64,000 nt of DNA. Origin: CAWBRT01 sp963791145. Lineage in GTDB: Bacteria > Acidobacteriota > Terriglobia > Terriglobales > Acidobacteriaceae. The position numbers were made by a program, and so were the translations under genes. This document shows, one piece after another, positions 25,102 through 34,754 of the stretch (the first letter of the stretch is position 1; each line of letters starts with the position of its first letter). The notes beneath the pieces were generated by a model, which did no database searches, was not told where the DNA came from, and saw only the letters and a list, made by a program, of their open reading frames with translations. Where the stretch lies: the NCBI GenBank assembly GCA_963791145.1, contig CAWBRT010000015.1, positions 62,001-126,000 on the forward strand. The letters are read 5' to 3'.

Positions 25102-27185
25102 ACACCGCGGAAGCGACTCGCGAGATTTACTGGAACATCTCCCACATCTGGGTGATGTATGCACTGCTCGTGCCCACGCTGGCGATTTTTTCCTGCGGAC
25201 TTTACCGGCATGTCATTCTCTGGCGGCGCGGCCTGCCGCTCGAGCGCTTCGATCGTCCGGCCGAGCGCATTCGGCTGCTGATCAGGCACGGCCTGGCGCA
25301 GAGCCGCACCGCACGCGACGGCTATGCCGGATGGTTTCACCGCATGATCTTCTACGGCTTCGCGGTCCTCACGATCGCGACTACGGTGGTGGCGCTCCAG
25401 GCCGACTTAGGCGCCAACATCATGCATGGCCAGTTTTATCTTTATTTCCAGTCGTTGACTGTCGATGTCTTCGGCGTTCTGGTAATGGTGGGTACGGGCA
25501 TGGCTGCCGCCCGTCGCTTCCTGGCGCGCCCGAAGCGGCTGATTTACACGGATGAAGCCGCCGTCATACTGGTCGTCATCTTCATAATCACCGGGACGGG
25601 ATTCCTGCTGGAAGGCTGGCGCATTGCAGCGACCGACGATCCGTGGGGCGCGTGGTCGCCGTTTGGAAACCTGGTGGCCCAACTGTCGCGCCCGCTGATG
25701 AGCGTGGCAGCCCTGGAGTCGGCTCACTGGGCGACCTGGTGGTTCCACCTGCTGGTGAGCTTCGGATTTCTGGCGTGCATTCCCTATACGAAGATGATGC
25801 ACCTGCTCACCGCGCCGCTGAACATCTATGCCTCGAATCTCGACCCCATCGGCGCTTCGCTGAAGAACATCGATTTCGAAAACACGGCTGCGTTCGGCGT
25901 TAATTCGCTCAAGGGCTTCACCTGGAAGGATCTGCTCGACCTGGACGCCTGCACGGAATGCGGCCGCTGCACGGAGGCTTGTCCGGCGAACGGCGTGGGC
26001 AAGGAACTCTCTCCGCGCGACATCATCCTGGAACTTCGTAACCTCATGCGCGAACGTCCGGGCGAAGTATTCGGAGCGACACCGGCTGCAGGTGATCCGC
26101 AGGCGGGCTCCGAGGAGAACGCGGCGCCAGATGGAGGAGAAGCAACTGCGGGTTTGGCTATCATCGGGACTGTGCCCGCGACGTCGCCGGTGCGTTTGTG
26201 GCAATGCACCACCTGCGCCGCTTGCGTGGAAGCGTGTCCGGTGCTCATCGAACAGATGCCGAAGATCGTCGACATGCGGCGCCACCTCGTGATGGAGCAG
26301 GCGGAATTCCCCGACTCGATGCAGGAAGCAGTCACCTCGCTGGAGAGCCGTGGTCACCCGTTCCGCGGCACTCAGGCCACGCGGCTGGATTGGGCGGAAG
26401 GATTGCCCGTGCCGCAAATCGGCGACTCCGCGGATGGCGAGGTTCTACTGTGGGTCGGTTGCTCCGGAGCTCTGGTCGAGCGCAACCAGAAGATCGCGCG
26501 TGCTACGGCGGAGCTGCTGGCGCAGGCCGGAGTGAAATTCGGCATTCTCGGGCGGGAAGAAAAATGCTGTGGCGACCCGGCGCGGCGCATCGGAAACGAG
26601 TTCCTGTTCGAGACGCTGGCGAAGGCAAACATTGCAACCTTGAACAAGCACTCTGTCAGGAAGATCGTCACCGCCTGCCCGCATTGCTTCAACACGCTGA
26701 AGAATGAGTATCCGCGACTTGGCGGCAACTTCGAGGTGCGGCATCACAGCGAGTTTCTTGCCGCGCTGGTGAGCGAAGGCAAGCTCAAGGTAGTGACGCC
26801 GTCGCAAGCGAAAATCACCTTCCACGATCCTTGCTATCTGGGCCGGCACAACGGCCTCTACGAGCAGCCGCGCGAGCTCGTGCAGATCTCATCCGCGCAG
26901 CCAGCTCTGGAAATGCAACGGAACCGCTCCAGCAGCTTCTGCTGCGGCGGCGGCGGGGGCATGAGCTTTATTGAAGAGCCTGCCGGCCAGCGCGTCAACC
27001 AGGAACGCGCGCGCGAGGCCCTGGAGACCGGCGCCAACGTCGTTGCCGTTGCGTGCCCTTTCTGCCTGACGATGATGGAGGACGGAGTGAACGCCCGCAA
27101 AGGCGACCGCGAGGTAAGCGTCAAGGACGTTTCTGAATTGCTGCTGGAGGCGGTGCGGCCACGCACGCAGGCGCTCAAAAATTGA
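25098..27185 (+). CDS. Membrane ETF:(mena)quinone oxidoreductase with Fe-S and CCG domains (EMO-type)
   Basis: 695-residue membrane protein that passes electrons from ETF to the quinone pool. The N-terminal third has about five transmembrane helices with histidines suited to b-type haem. Then come two 4Fe-4S motifs, CTECGRCTEACPANGVG and CTTCAACVEACPVLIEQ. The C-terminal part has two CCG (DUF224) domains: GREEKCCGDPARRIGNEF with TACPHCFNTLKNEYP, and SSSFCCGGGGGMSF with VACPFCLTMMEDG. This architecture and the etfBA linkage match the ETF:methylmenaquinone oxidoreductase described in syntrophs and Geobacter. The start ATG 25098 lies inside the etfA stop overlap. Confidence 0.9.
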   Translation: MNTAEATREIYWNISHIWVMYALLVPTLAIFSCGLYRHVILWRRGLPLERFDRPAERIRLLIRHGLAQSRTARDGYAGWFHRMIFYGFAVLTIATTVVALQADLGANIMHGQFYLYFQSLTVDVFGVLVMVGTGMAAARRFLARPKRLIYTDEAAVILVVIFIITGTGFLLEGWRIAATDDPWGAWSPFGNLVAQLSRPLMSVAALESAHWATWWFHLLVSFGFLACIPYTKMMHLLTAPLNIYASNLDPIGASLKNIDFENTAAFGVNSLKGFTWKDLLDLDACTECGRCTEACPANGVGKELSPRDIILELRNLMRERPGEVFGATPAAGDPQAGSEENAAPDGGEATAGLAIIGTVPATSPVRLWQCTTCAACVEACPVLIEQMPKIVDMRRHLVMEQAEFPDSMQEAVTSLESRGHPFRGTQATRLDWAEGLPVPQIGDSADGEVLLWVGCSGALVERNQKIARATAELLAQAGVKFGILGREEKCCGDPARRIGNEFLFETLAKANIATLNKHSVRKIVTACPHCFNTLKNEYPRLGGNFEVRHHSEFLAALVSEGKLKVVTPSQAKITFHDPCYLGRHNGLYEQPRELVQISSAQPALEMQRNRSSSFCCGGGGGMSFIEEPAGQRVNQERAREALETGANVVAVACPFCLTMMEDGVNARKGDREVSVKDVSELLLEAVRPRTQALKN

Positions 27186-27263
27186 CGCGCGCCCGCTTTC
27201 TAAATTGTTCTACAATACGCTGCCAAACATTTCTTTCACTAAGGGGTGAGGGAGGAAGCGCAC

Positions 27264-28724
27264 ATGGCCTCAGGCGCTGGATTGACCCAACATCACGTGC
27301 AGAACCAGCCGAAGTCCGGCATCGATTCCAGGATGTGGAAGCTGGCGGTCTGCGCGGCTGTGCCCGTCATCATTCTTCTATTCCCGGCGCCGGCAGGCTT
27401 GAGCGCCGCGGCCTGGAAGCTCTTTGCCGCCTACATGGCGGCCATCGTCGGACTGATCCTCCGTCCGTTTGACGAAGCGGTGATCCTGCTGGCGGCGATC
27501 GGAATCACCGGCGTGCTGCTCGGCAACATGAGAGTCCTGTTGAGCGGGTATGCGAGCACCACGGCCTGGCTGGTATTTTCGGCGTTCATGATCAGCGCGG
27601 CCTTTATCTCGACCGGGCTGGGCCGCCGCGTGGCCTACATGCTGCTCGCCAGGTTCGGACGGACGACGCTCGGCCTGGGGTATGTGGCCGTTCTCACCGA
27701 CCTGATCATCAGTCCGGCGACTCCGTCGAATACCGCGCGAACCGGCGGCATGGTGTACCCGATCTTCCAGAGTGCGGCAGTGGCCCTGGACTCCACTCCG
27801 GGGCCGACCGCGCGCCGCGTCGGCGCCTACCTCACTCTGGTGCTCTATTACACCAGCTTCACGACGGGATACACGTTCCTGACGGCCATGGCGCCCAACG
27901 CCCTCATCCTGTCGTTCGCCGAGAACATCTTCAAGATCAAAGTCGACTGGCTGCTGTGGGCCAAGGCTGCGATTGTTCCCGGCTTGCTCTGCCTGCTGGC
28001 GATTCCCTGGTTCGTGTACAAGATCTATCCGCCCGAGCTGAAGCAGGTGGACAACCGGGGACTCTCCGCCAAGGGGCTGGCGGAGCTGGGGCCGATGTCG
28101 CGCCGGGAGAAGACGCTGGCGGTGCTGTTCGTGCTGGCCATTCTGGGATGGGCGCTGGGCTCGTTTCTCAAGATCGATGCCACCGCGGTTGCGGTCGCCT
28201 TCGTCGGCGCATGCCTGCTCACCGGAGTCGTTACCTGGGAGAGCATTCTCTCCAGCAAATCAGCGTGGGGCACGTTCATTTGGTACGGCGGAATCATAGG
28301 CATGGCGGAGGCGCTGTCGCGAGCCAAGTTTTTCGATTGGCTGGCCAAGCTGATTGGCTCCCACGTTGCGCTCACCAGCTTTCATCCGCTGGCTCTCATC
28401 GCCGTGCTGGTCTTTCTCTCGGTGGTGGTTCGGTATGTTTTTGCCTCCATGGCGGCATACGTGGCGACCATGGTGCCCGTATTGTTCACCATCGCTCTGG
28501 CGGCGCATGTTCCCGTGTTGCCCGTGGTGTTCCTGATCGCGTTCGCGGCCGGCTATGGAGGCATGCTGACCCACTACGGCGGCGCTCTCTCGCCGGTATT
28601 GTTCGGCACCGGCTACGTCGACCAGAAGACATGGTGGATTAACGGCGCGGCCATGGCGGCCGTCAGCTTCCTGATCAATTTCCTGGCCGGATTGCCCTAC
28701 TGGAAGCTGGTGGGAATCTGGTAG
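27264..28724 (+). CDS. SLC13/DASS-family di/tricarboxylate carrier
   Basis: 486-residue inner-membrane anion carrier of the CitT/YbhI-like branch. The first SNT-type motif is intact: DLIISPATPSNTARTGGMVYPI. The second half has the matching GYGGMLTHYGGALSPVLFG. Many CitT-like members are exchangers for citrate, tartrate or succinate. Start: ATG 27264 follows GGGAGGAAG; the in-frame GTG at 27246 is less likely. It stands between the quinone oxidoreductase and a Tat-exported MmgE/PrpD gene, followed by citrate-lyase-type genes, so a tri- or dicarboxylate substrate is likely. Confidence 0.88.
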   Translation: MASGAGLTQHHVQNQPKSGIDSRMWKLAVCAAVPVIILLFPAPAGLSAAAWKLFAAYMAAIVGLILRPFDEAVILLAAIGITGVLLGNMRVLLSGYASTTAWLVFSAFMISAAFISTGLGRRVAYMLLARFGRTTLGLGYVAVLTDLIISPATPSNTARTGGMVYPIFQSAAVALDSTPGPTARRVGAYLTLVLYYTSFTTGYTFLTAMAPNALILSFAENIFKIKVDWLLWAKAAIVPGLLCLLAIPWFVYKIYPPELKQVDNRGLSAKGLAELGPMSRREKTLAVLFVLAILGWALGSFLKIDATAVAVAFVGACLLTGVVTWESILSSKSAWGTFIWYGGIIGMAEALSRAKFFDWLAKLIGSHVALTSFHPLALIAVLVFLSVVVRYVFASMAAYVATMVPVLFTIALAAHVPVLPVVFLIAFAAGYGGMLTHYGGALSPVLFGTGYVDQKTWWINGAAMAAVSFLINFLAGLPYWKLVGIW

Positions 28725-28862
28725 GTTGCGGCCCTGCTGGTTGAGCTCTGAAACAGAATGAGCCAGAGCCGTGTGAGTGTGTACCTACGTCGTCTTTCCG
28801 TTGAATAACACCGTACCCCGACGCTTCGCGATCTCGGGGCAGGTGCAACTCAGGAGCGCACA

Positions 28863-30377
28863 ATGCAACAGAGCCGAAGAGGTTTCCTGAAGAGTGTGGG
28901 TGCGGCATCCGTAGTTGCCGGCGCCGGATTGGCCGGCTCCGGCCACTGGGCTCCACAGGCACGCGCCGAAGCTGCCGCGGGGAAGAGCGGAACGATCACT
29001 GCGGAAATGTCGCGCTGGGCGGCGGCATTGAAGTTCAGCGATCTTTCGCCCGAGGCCGTTCACCAGGCCAAGCGCTTTCTGCTGGACTCGCTCGGCTGTG
29101 CGCTCGGGGGCTACCGGCAGCATGACACGGTGATCGCCTTGCAGGTGCTCGATGAGGTCGCCGCCCCGGGGCCGGCCACGGTGATCGGGTCGGGAAAGAA
29201 GATGGACGTGGTTCATGCCGCCTTTGTCAACGCTCTCATGATCCGCTGCATGGACTACAACGACATCTATTGGAAGCAGGACCCGGCGCATCCTTCCGAT
29301 ATCCTTTCGGCCGCCATCGCCTGCGCCGAGCGGGCTCGAAGTGACGGCCGGGAACTGATAGTCGGTATCGTGCTCGGCCACGAATTCGACATGCGTTTCT
29401 CGGAGGCCGCTTACCCGGGCATCCGTGAGCGCGGCTGGCACCATGCGACGCTGACCGCGTTTGTCTCTCCGATTGTTTCCGGACGGATGTTGCACCTCAC
29501 TCCGGAGCAGATCCAGAACGCGATCGGCATCTCGGCCTCCGGGCGCGCCACTTTCGGCGCCGTCACCGCCGGCAAGCTCACGATGATGAAGAACACGTCC
29601 GATCCGATGGCCACGGAAAGCGGCGTTCTCGCGGCCCTGCTGGCCGCCAAGGGCTACGAGGGGCCGGAGCATGTGATCGACGGCAAGGAAGGCCTGGTGC
29701 AGATCTTGGGCCCGGAGTGGAAGCTGAACGTGTTAACAGACGGATTAGGTAAATCCTGGCGCATCACGCAGTGCGGCATGAAGTACTTCCCCACCGAGGC
29801 GCTGACGCATTCTCCGCTCTCGGCGGTGCTGGACCTGGTCAACGAGAACAATCTCAAGCCGGAGCAGATCGAGAAAGTTCATATCCGCTCGACCTCGCGC
29901 TCGGCCGACATCCTGGCCGATGCCAGCAAGTACGACCCGCGCACCAAGGAGACCGCCGATCACTCGTTGCCTTATTGCGTGGCGGCGGCTATCGTAGACC
30001 GTCAGGTAACGCCGGCGCAGTTCACCGCTGCCAAGATCAACGATCCGCGGATTCGCGCGCAACTCCGCAAGGTGGAAGTCGTGGCTGACCCGGAAATCGA
30101 GAAGGTCTTTCCGGCGCTGCAGCGCGTGCAGGTCACGATTACGGCGGTTGGCGGAAAGCAATACAGTAAACAGCTCGACTATCCCAAGGGCGATGCGCGG
30201 AATCCGCTGAGCGATCGCGAGGTCGAAGGGAAGTTCGCCTCGCTGGCGGAAGGCGTCCTCAGCGGTCCACAACAGAAGAAGCTTATCGATACCGTATGGA
30301 GCCTGGATAAGGCCGGCTCGGTGACCGCGTTGATGGAGCTGACGAAATCGACCCAGCCGGTTACGCAGCATTCATAG
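28863..30377 (+). CDS. MmgE/PrpD-family protein with Tat signal peptide
   Basis: 504-residue member of the 2-methylcitrate dehydratase / aconitate decarboxylase family. Residues 1-36 are a twin-arginine signal: QSRRGFLKSVGAASVVAGAG followed by an Ala-x-Ala site (QARAEA). The mature part has FLLDSLGCALGGYRQHDT, MIRCMDYNDIYW, HPSDILSAAIACAE and MKYFPTEALTHSPLSAVLDL. Family members are normally cytoplasmic, so export is unusual. It lies 138 bases after the DASS carrier and 50 bases before the CitD-CitE gene, which suggests a periplasmic step ahead of uptake and cleavage. Substrate unknown. Confidence 0.87.
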   Translation: MQQSRRGFLKSVGAASVVAGAGLAGSGHWAPQARAEAAAGKSGTITAEMSRWAAALKFSDLSPEAVHQAKRFLLDSLGCALGGYRQHDTVIALQVLDEVAAPGPATVIGSGKKMDVVHAAFVNALMIRCMDYNDIYWKQDPAHPSDILSAAIACAERARSDGRELIVGIVLGHEFDMRFSEAAYPGIRERGWHHATLTAFVSPIVSGRMLHLTPEQIQNAIGISASGRATFGAVTAGKLTMMKNTSDPMATESGVLAALLAAKGYEGPEHVIDGKEGLVQILGPEWKLNVLTDGLGKSWRITQCGMKYFPTEALTHSPLSAVLDLVNENNLKPEQIEKVHIRSTSRSADILADASKYDPRTKETADHSLPYCVAAAIVDRQVTPAQFTAAKINDPRIRAQLRKVEVVADPEIEKVFPALQRVQVTITAVGGKQYSKQLDYPKGDARNPLSDREVEGKFASLAEGVLSGPQQKKLIDTVWSLDKAGSVTALMELTKSTQPVTQHS

Positions 30378-30426
30378 AGGTTGTGATCCGGCCAGGAACA
30401 CTTCTGGCTGGAAATAGGAATAAGAG

Positions 30427-31673
30427 ATGGAATCGACGACAGGAACAAATCTGACGTGTACGGCGGAGGCGGGCCGTTCCGGCAAGGATATCCGCTCCGA
30501 CGTGCGAGTGGTGTTGGAACCGCGCGACGCGGGCGGACTGGAAATTGAGCTTGTTTCGCGCGTGGCTCTTTATTATGGGAACGACATTCGCCGGCGGGCA
30601 GCCGAGTCTCTCCAGCAACTGGATATCCGCAACGCCCGTGTGCGGATCGAGGATAGCGGGGCGCTGCCGTTTGTCATCGCCGCCCGCATCGAAACCGCCG
30701 CTCGCCGCGCCGGCCTTGGCGCAGGCCGCCGCGCCTTGCCGGAGCAGGCAACGCTGCCGCCGCCCTCGGCCAAGGATCGGCTGCGGGTCACGCGCTTGTA
30801 CCTGCCGGGAAGCGAACCCAAGTACTTCGTCAACGCGGCGCTCTATCGGCCGGATGCGATCATCCTCGACCTGGAGGATTCGGTGCACGCGGCGGAAAAA
30901 GACGGCGCCCGCATCATGGTGCGTAATGCGCTGCGGGCGGTCGACTTCGGGCCCTGCGAGCGCATGGTGCGCATCAATCAGCTTCCGCTTGGCCTTGAGG
31001 ACTTAGACGAGGTCGTTCCCGAGGGTCCCGACGTTCTCCTGCTTCCTAAGATCGAAGACGCGCGGCAGGTGGCCGAGGTCGATCGCCGAATCGGTGAGAT
31101 TGCGCGCCGCACCGGGATCGAACGCCCGATCTGGCTGATGCCGATCCTGGAGTCGGCGCTTGGCGTGGAAAACGCCTTCGCCATTGCCACGGCCAGCGAG
31201 CGCATCTGCGCCATGACCATTGGCCTGGAAGACTACACCGCCGACCTGGGTGTTCCGAAGACGACGACAGGAGAGGAGTCGCTGTTTGCGCGCATGCGGC
31301 TGGTAAACGTGTCCAAGGCGGCGCGAGTTCAGGCGATCGATTCGGTCTACGGGGATGTCGGCGACCTGGAAGGCCTGGAGCGCTGGGCGAGGCAGTCGCG
31401 CGCCATGGGATTCGAGGGAATGGGATCGGTTCATCCCTCGCAGATCGCCGTGGTTCGCCAGGCCTTTGCACCGTCGCAGCGGAGATCGAGAAGGCGTTGG
31501 CCATCGTTGGCGCATACGAAGAGGCGCGGCAGAAGGGCCTGGGCGTCGTCAGCCTGGGATCGAAGATGATCGATGCCCCGGTGGTCGAGCGCGCTCTCAA
31601 ACTGGTCGCCAGGGCACAGCGGATGGGAAACATTGCCGCCGGAGCTTCCTCCGGGGGAGGAGTGAAGCAATGA
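30427..31673 (+). CDS. Citrate-lyase-type CitD-CitE fusion, one apparent frameshift near the end
   Basis: About 415 residues. Residues 1-100 align with the citrate lyase acyl-carrier subunit CitD: GKDIRSDVRVVLEPRDAGGLEIELV, YYGNDIRRRAAESLQQL, IEDSGALPFVIAARIE. Ser24 is the probable prosthetic-group site. Residues 118-380 are CitE, the citryl/citramalyl-CoA lyase subunit: RLYLPGSEPKYFVNAAL, DAIILDLEDSVHAAEKDGAR, LLLPKIEDARQVAEVD and GMGSVHPSQIAVVRQAFAPS. The frame breaks at about 31470 (one base missing) and resumes with AEIEKALAIVGAYEEARQKGLGV and ends at 31673. The stop overlaps the citF start (ATGA). No citC, citX or citG is in the window. Confidence 0.85.
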
Positions 31674-33244
31674 GTGAAGGCGCGAAGCAGGGTCCCGGCA
31701 TGGTTCGTAACGCCGCCGGACGGATGGTGCCTACCTTTGTCAATGGGCGTGGGCAGACGCCCTTTGCCGGCGTGGACAAGCATCGGCCCAGCGGGCGAAA
31801 AGCGGCGCCGCCTCTCGACAGCAACGTCGATTATCCGCGGAACGGCGACAAGCGGGTTGCGGACCTGGAAACGGCGCTCGCCCGCTGCGGACTGCGCGAC
31901 GGCATGACCATCTCCACTCACCACCATCTCCGCGATGGCGATCTGATGGCGCTGGAAGCTTTGCGGGCCGCGGCCAAACTCGGCGCCAAGGACCTGATGT
32001 GGTTCCCCAGCGCGTCGTTTCCGTGTCACAGCCCGGTAGTCGAGCTGATGGAAGCCGGGGTGGTTCACCACATCGAGGGCAGCATGAACGGCCCGCTCGG
32101 CGATTACTGCTCCCACGGCAAGATGCGCGGACTCGGCGTCTTGCGTTCTCACGGAGGGCGCTGGCAGGCGGTTCAGGACGGTGATGTGCATATCGACATC
32201 GCGGTCATCGCCGCGCCGACAGCCGATCCGTTCGGCAACGCAGACGGCTCACACGGCAAGTCGGCGTGCGGCTCGCTCGGCTTCGCGCTGGCCGATTCCC
32301 TCTATGCCGACCGCGTGATCGTCGTAACCGATAACCTGGTGCCCTTCCCCTGCATTCCCTGGCAGATTCAGGGAAACAACGTCGATTACGTCGTGGAGGT
32401 TCCATCCATCGGTGATCCGGCGAAGATCGTCTCCGGGACCACGCGGATCACGCGCTCGCCGGACCGGCTTTTGATTGCCGAGATGATTGCCCGTTTTCTG
32501 CGCGATGCCGGCATCATGCGCAACGGATTCTCCTTTCAGGCCGGCGCCGGCGGCATCTCGCTGGCCTTCGTCGATTACCTGCGCGGCTACATGAAAGAGG
32601 CGGGCGTGAAGGCGCGCTTCGTGCGCGGCGGATCGAGCCACTATCTCGTCGAGATGTTGCAGGAGGGGCTCACCGACTACATCCTCGACGGACAGACATT
32701 CGATCTTGACGCGGTGAAATCGATCGCCAGCGATCCGCGCCACGTCGCCAGCTCGCCGTTCACCTCCTACAACTTCCACGGCAAGGGCAATTTCGCTTCC
32801 CAGGTCGATGCCGTCGTGCTGGGCGCGACCGAGGTCGACGTGAACTTCAACGGCAACGTTGTGACGCATTCCGACGGCCGCATGCTGCACGGCATCGGCG
32901 GCTGGCAGAACTGCCTCTACGCCGGCTGCACGATCCTGGCGATTCCGTCTTTCCGCGATCGCATTCCCTCGATCGTCGACGAAGTTACGACCCTGACGGG
33001 GCCCGGCGAGCTGATCGATGTGGTGATCACCGAGCGTGGCATCGCCATCAACCCGCTCCGCCAGGATCTGATCGACGCGGTCAAGGGATCGGACTTGCCG
33101 ATCCGCAAGATCGAAGAGATCAAGCAAGAGGTAGAACGAATCTGCGGCGGCAAGCCGGAGAAGCCTCGTTTCGTCAATCAGCCGGTCGCCGTGGTGAAGT
33201 GGGTCGACGGCACGGTGCTGGATACGATCTGGCGAATCGAGTAG
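31670..33244 (+). CDS. citF: Citrate lyase alpha subunit-type CoA-transferase (CitF)
   Basis: 524-residue CitF-family protein, the acyl-transferase subunit of citrate or citramalate lyase. Blocks seen: DGMTISTHHHLRDGDLMALEAL, NGPLGDYCSHGKMRGLGVLRSHGGRWQAVQDGDVHIDIAVIAAPTADPFGNADG (read as consecutive family blocks), CGSLGFALADSLYADRVIVVTDNLVPFP and NFNGNVVTHSDGRMLHGIGGWQN. ATG 31670 is set by the ATGA overlap with the CitD-CitE gene; the open frame extends upstream, but that part is CitE sequence out of frame. With the CitD-CitE fusion it supplies all three lyase activities. The true substrate may be citrate, citramalate or a relative. Confidence 0.9.
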   Translation: MSEGAKQGPGMVRNAAGRMVPTFVNGRGQTPFAGVDKHRPSGRKAAPPLDSNVDYPRNGDKRVADLETALARCGLRDGMTISTHHHLRDGDLMALEALRAAAKLGAKDLMWFPSASFPCHSPVVELMEAGVVHHIEGSMNGPLGDYCSHGKMRGLGVLRSHGGRWQAVQDGDVHIDIAVIAAPTADPFGNADGSHGKSACGSLGFALADSLYADRVIVVTDNLVPFPCIPWQIQGNNVDYVVEVPSIGDPAKIVSGTTRITRSPDRLLIAEMIARFLRDAGIMRNGFSFQAGAGGISLAFVDYLRGYMKEAGVKARFVRGGSSHYLVEMLQEGLTDYILDGQTFDLDAVKSIASDPRHVASSPFTSYNFHGKGNFASQVDAVVLGATEVDVNFNGNVVTHSDGRMLHGIGGWQNCLYAGCTILAIPSFRDRIPSIVDEVTTLTGPGELIDVVITERGIAINPLRQDLIDAVKGSDLPIRKIEEIKQEVERICGGKPEKPRFVNQPVAVVKWVDGTVLDTIWRIE

Positions 33245-33299
33245 CCGGCGTCATTTGGTGCAGATATCGATGGGTCTCAGTTTCAATGTGTAGAAGGGT

Positions 33300-33384
33300 G
33301 CCCCACGTCCGGGGTCCCCAGCAGACGTGTTGTTGCGTCTGCTGGGGTGGAGGCCCCGCCCCCGCTGTTGGGCTGACGTGGGGC
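33300..33384. repeat. 85-bp palindromic element between convergent genes
   Basis: Outer inverted repeat GCCCCACGTC (33300-33309) / GACGTGGGGC (33375-33384). Inside is a perfect 12-bp hairpin CCCCAGCAGACG / CGTCTGCTGGGG with an eight-base loop (33316-33347). It could act as a terminator-like structure, but no T run follows. Confidence 0.6.
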
Positions 33385-33435
33385 GATTTCTTGTCCCCAC
33401 GTTACCGCCGAACGACCGAAAGACGGAAAGCTGCT

Positions 33436-34431
33436 CTAGCTGGGAAAGCCGTATAGTTTCGCCGGATTTTCCACCAGGATACGGTGGCGCGTCTTCTTGT
33501 CGGGGGCCCATTCTCCGAACAGGTCGAACAAGAGCGCATCGTTAGGCTTTTCCTTTTCCGTCGGATGAGGCCAGTCGCTGCCCCAGACCATGCGTTCCGG
33601 CGCGGCCTTGACGTAAGCCTGCGCAATCTTGGTGGCGTCCGCATAGGTCGGCGGGCCGATCTTAGTGTTCAGATAGGCGCCTGCCAGCTTCACCCAGGTG
33701 CGTCCCTTGTCGATCATGCGCAGGATGACCTTGAAGGCGGGATAGTCGATGCCTTGCGGCTGCGGCATGCGCCCCATGTGGTCGAAGACCACCGGCGCGG
33801 GAAGCCGCATCAGCATGTCGGCATTCTCCAGAATCTGGTCGCCTCGCATGTGGATCTGCACGTGCCAGCCGAGTTCATTGACGCGCTTGGCCATCGGCTC
33901 GATCATGTCGATCCTGGTGACGGCCGTCGCCGGATCGAAGACGGTGAAGCGTATGCCGCGAATTCCGCCTGCCTGCAGACGCTTGAGCTCCGCATCGGTC
34001 ACGTCCGGATGGAGAACGGCAATTCCACGGGCGTTCGGGGCCATCTGCGCTACGGCATCCAGCGTACAGCGGTTGTCGGTGATGTAATTCGCGGGCGTAA
34101 CCACCACCACGCGGGTTGTTCCGAGGCGCTTCTGCAGCAGACGGTATTCGGCTACCGAGCCGCCGGCGAAGTGGCGCCGCTGGGCGATGGCCGCCGTGCT
34201 TGGCGCTCCCGGGAACGGGAAACGCTCCGGATCGTAGATGTGCATGTGAGAGTCGCACGTATTCGGGGGTGCCTTAAGCCTCGGCCGGTTAGTGCCGGCG
34301 GAGTTTGGTACCACCTGCCCCTTTTCGGGCTGCTGGGCATAGCTCTCCAGCACTGGGACGCCTGCCGGAGCCAAAGCCATAACTGCCAGACCTTTAAGAA
34401 AGCTGCGTCGACCGATCTCTTGTTTTGCCAT
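33436..34431 (-). CDS. Tat-exported amidohydrolase (amidohydrolase 2 / PDC-lactonase-like)
   Basis: 331-residue TIM-barrel metal hydrolase. It starts at ATG 34431 after AAGGAGCAG with a twin-arginine signal EIGRRSFLKGLAVMALAPAG and a cleavage region near residue 30. The mature enzyme has the metal ligands HMHIYDPERFPF, QIHMRGDQI, VVFDHMGRMPQPQGID and the C-terminal VWGSDWPHPTEKEKPND. This set is typical of PF04909 lactonases/decarboxylases such as 2-pyrone-4,6-dicarboxylate hydrolase. Periplasmic location with carriers nearby suggests opening a lactone or trimming an organic acid outside the membrane (inference). It is convergent with citF. Confidence 0.85.
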   Translation of the reverse strand: MAKQEIGRRSFLKGLAVMALAPAGVPVLESYAQQPEKGQVVPNSAGTNRPRLKAPPNTCDSHMHIYDPERFPFPGAPSTAAIAQRRHFAGGSVAEYRLLQKRLGTTRVVVVTPANYITDNRCTLDAVAQMAPNARGIAVLHPDVTDAELKRLQAGGIRGIRFTVFDPATAVTRIDMIEPMAKRVNELGWHVQIHMRGDQILENADMLMRLPAPVVFDHMGRMPQPQGIDYPAFKVILRMIDKGRTWVKLAGAYLNTKIGPPTYADATKIAQAYVKAAPERMVWGSDWPHPTEKEKPNDALLFDLFGEWAPDKKTRHRILVENPAKLYGFPS

Positions 34432-34754
34432 CTGCTCCTTCTCCTCAAATAACCTGCTGCGGAAAATGGTCCGCCCTGGAATGATTCGCCAACTCCGAAT
34501 CCAAGCAGAGTGTGCCGGTCCAGCATACGAGCTTGAATTGCCAGAGGCAGTATAGGCCTCAGGAGCCCCGGTGCATAGGGTTTGCCTGCAAAGGCATTGG
34601 AACGCGGTCTCAGTCAGATGCCTATTACTGACCAAGAGACAAACGCTGCATCCTGTAAGCTGTCAGTTTAGTGGAGATATCGACTTTTTGACCTGAAGTA
34701 AGCCGCTCAGGAAATAAGGTACAAAGATTCCTTAGGCCGGCAATATCGAGAGAA
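34432..34754. other. Divergent intergenic region, no feature recognised
   Basis: Between the exported amidohydrolase (minus) and an MFS gene (plus). It must hold promoters for both. I see no palindrome longer than five base pairs per arm, no repeat and no convincing -35/-10 pair. Confidence 0.4.
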
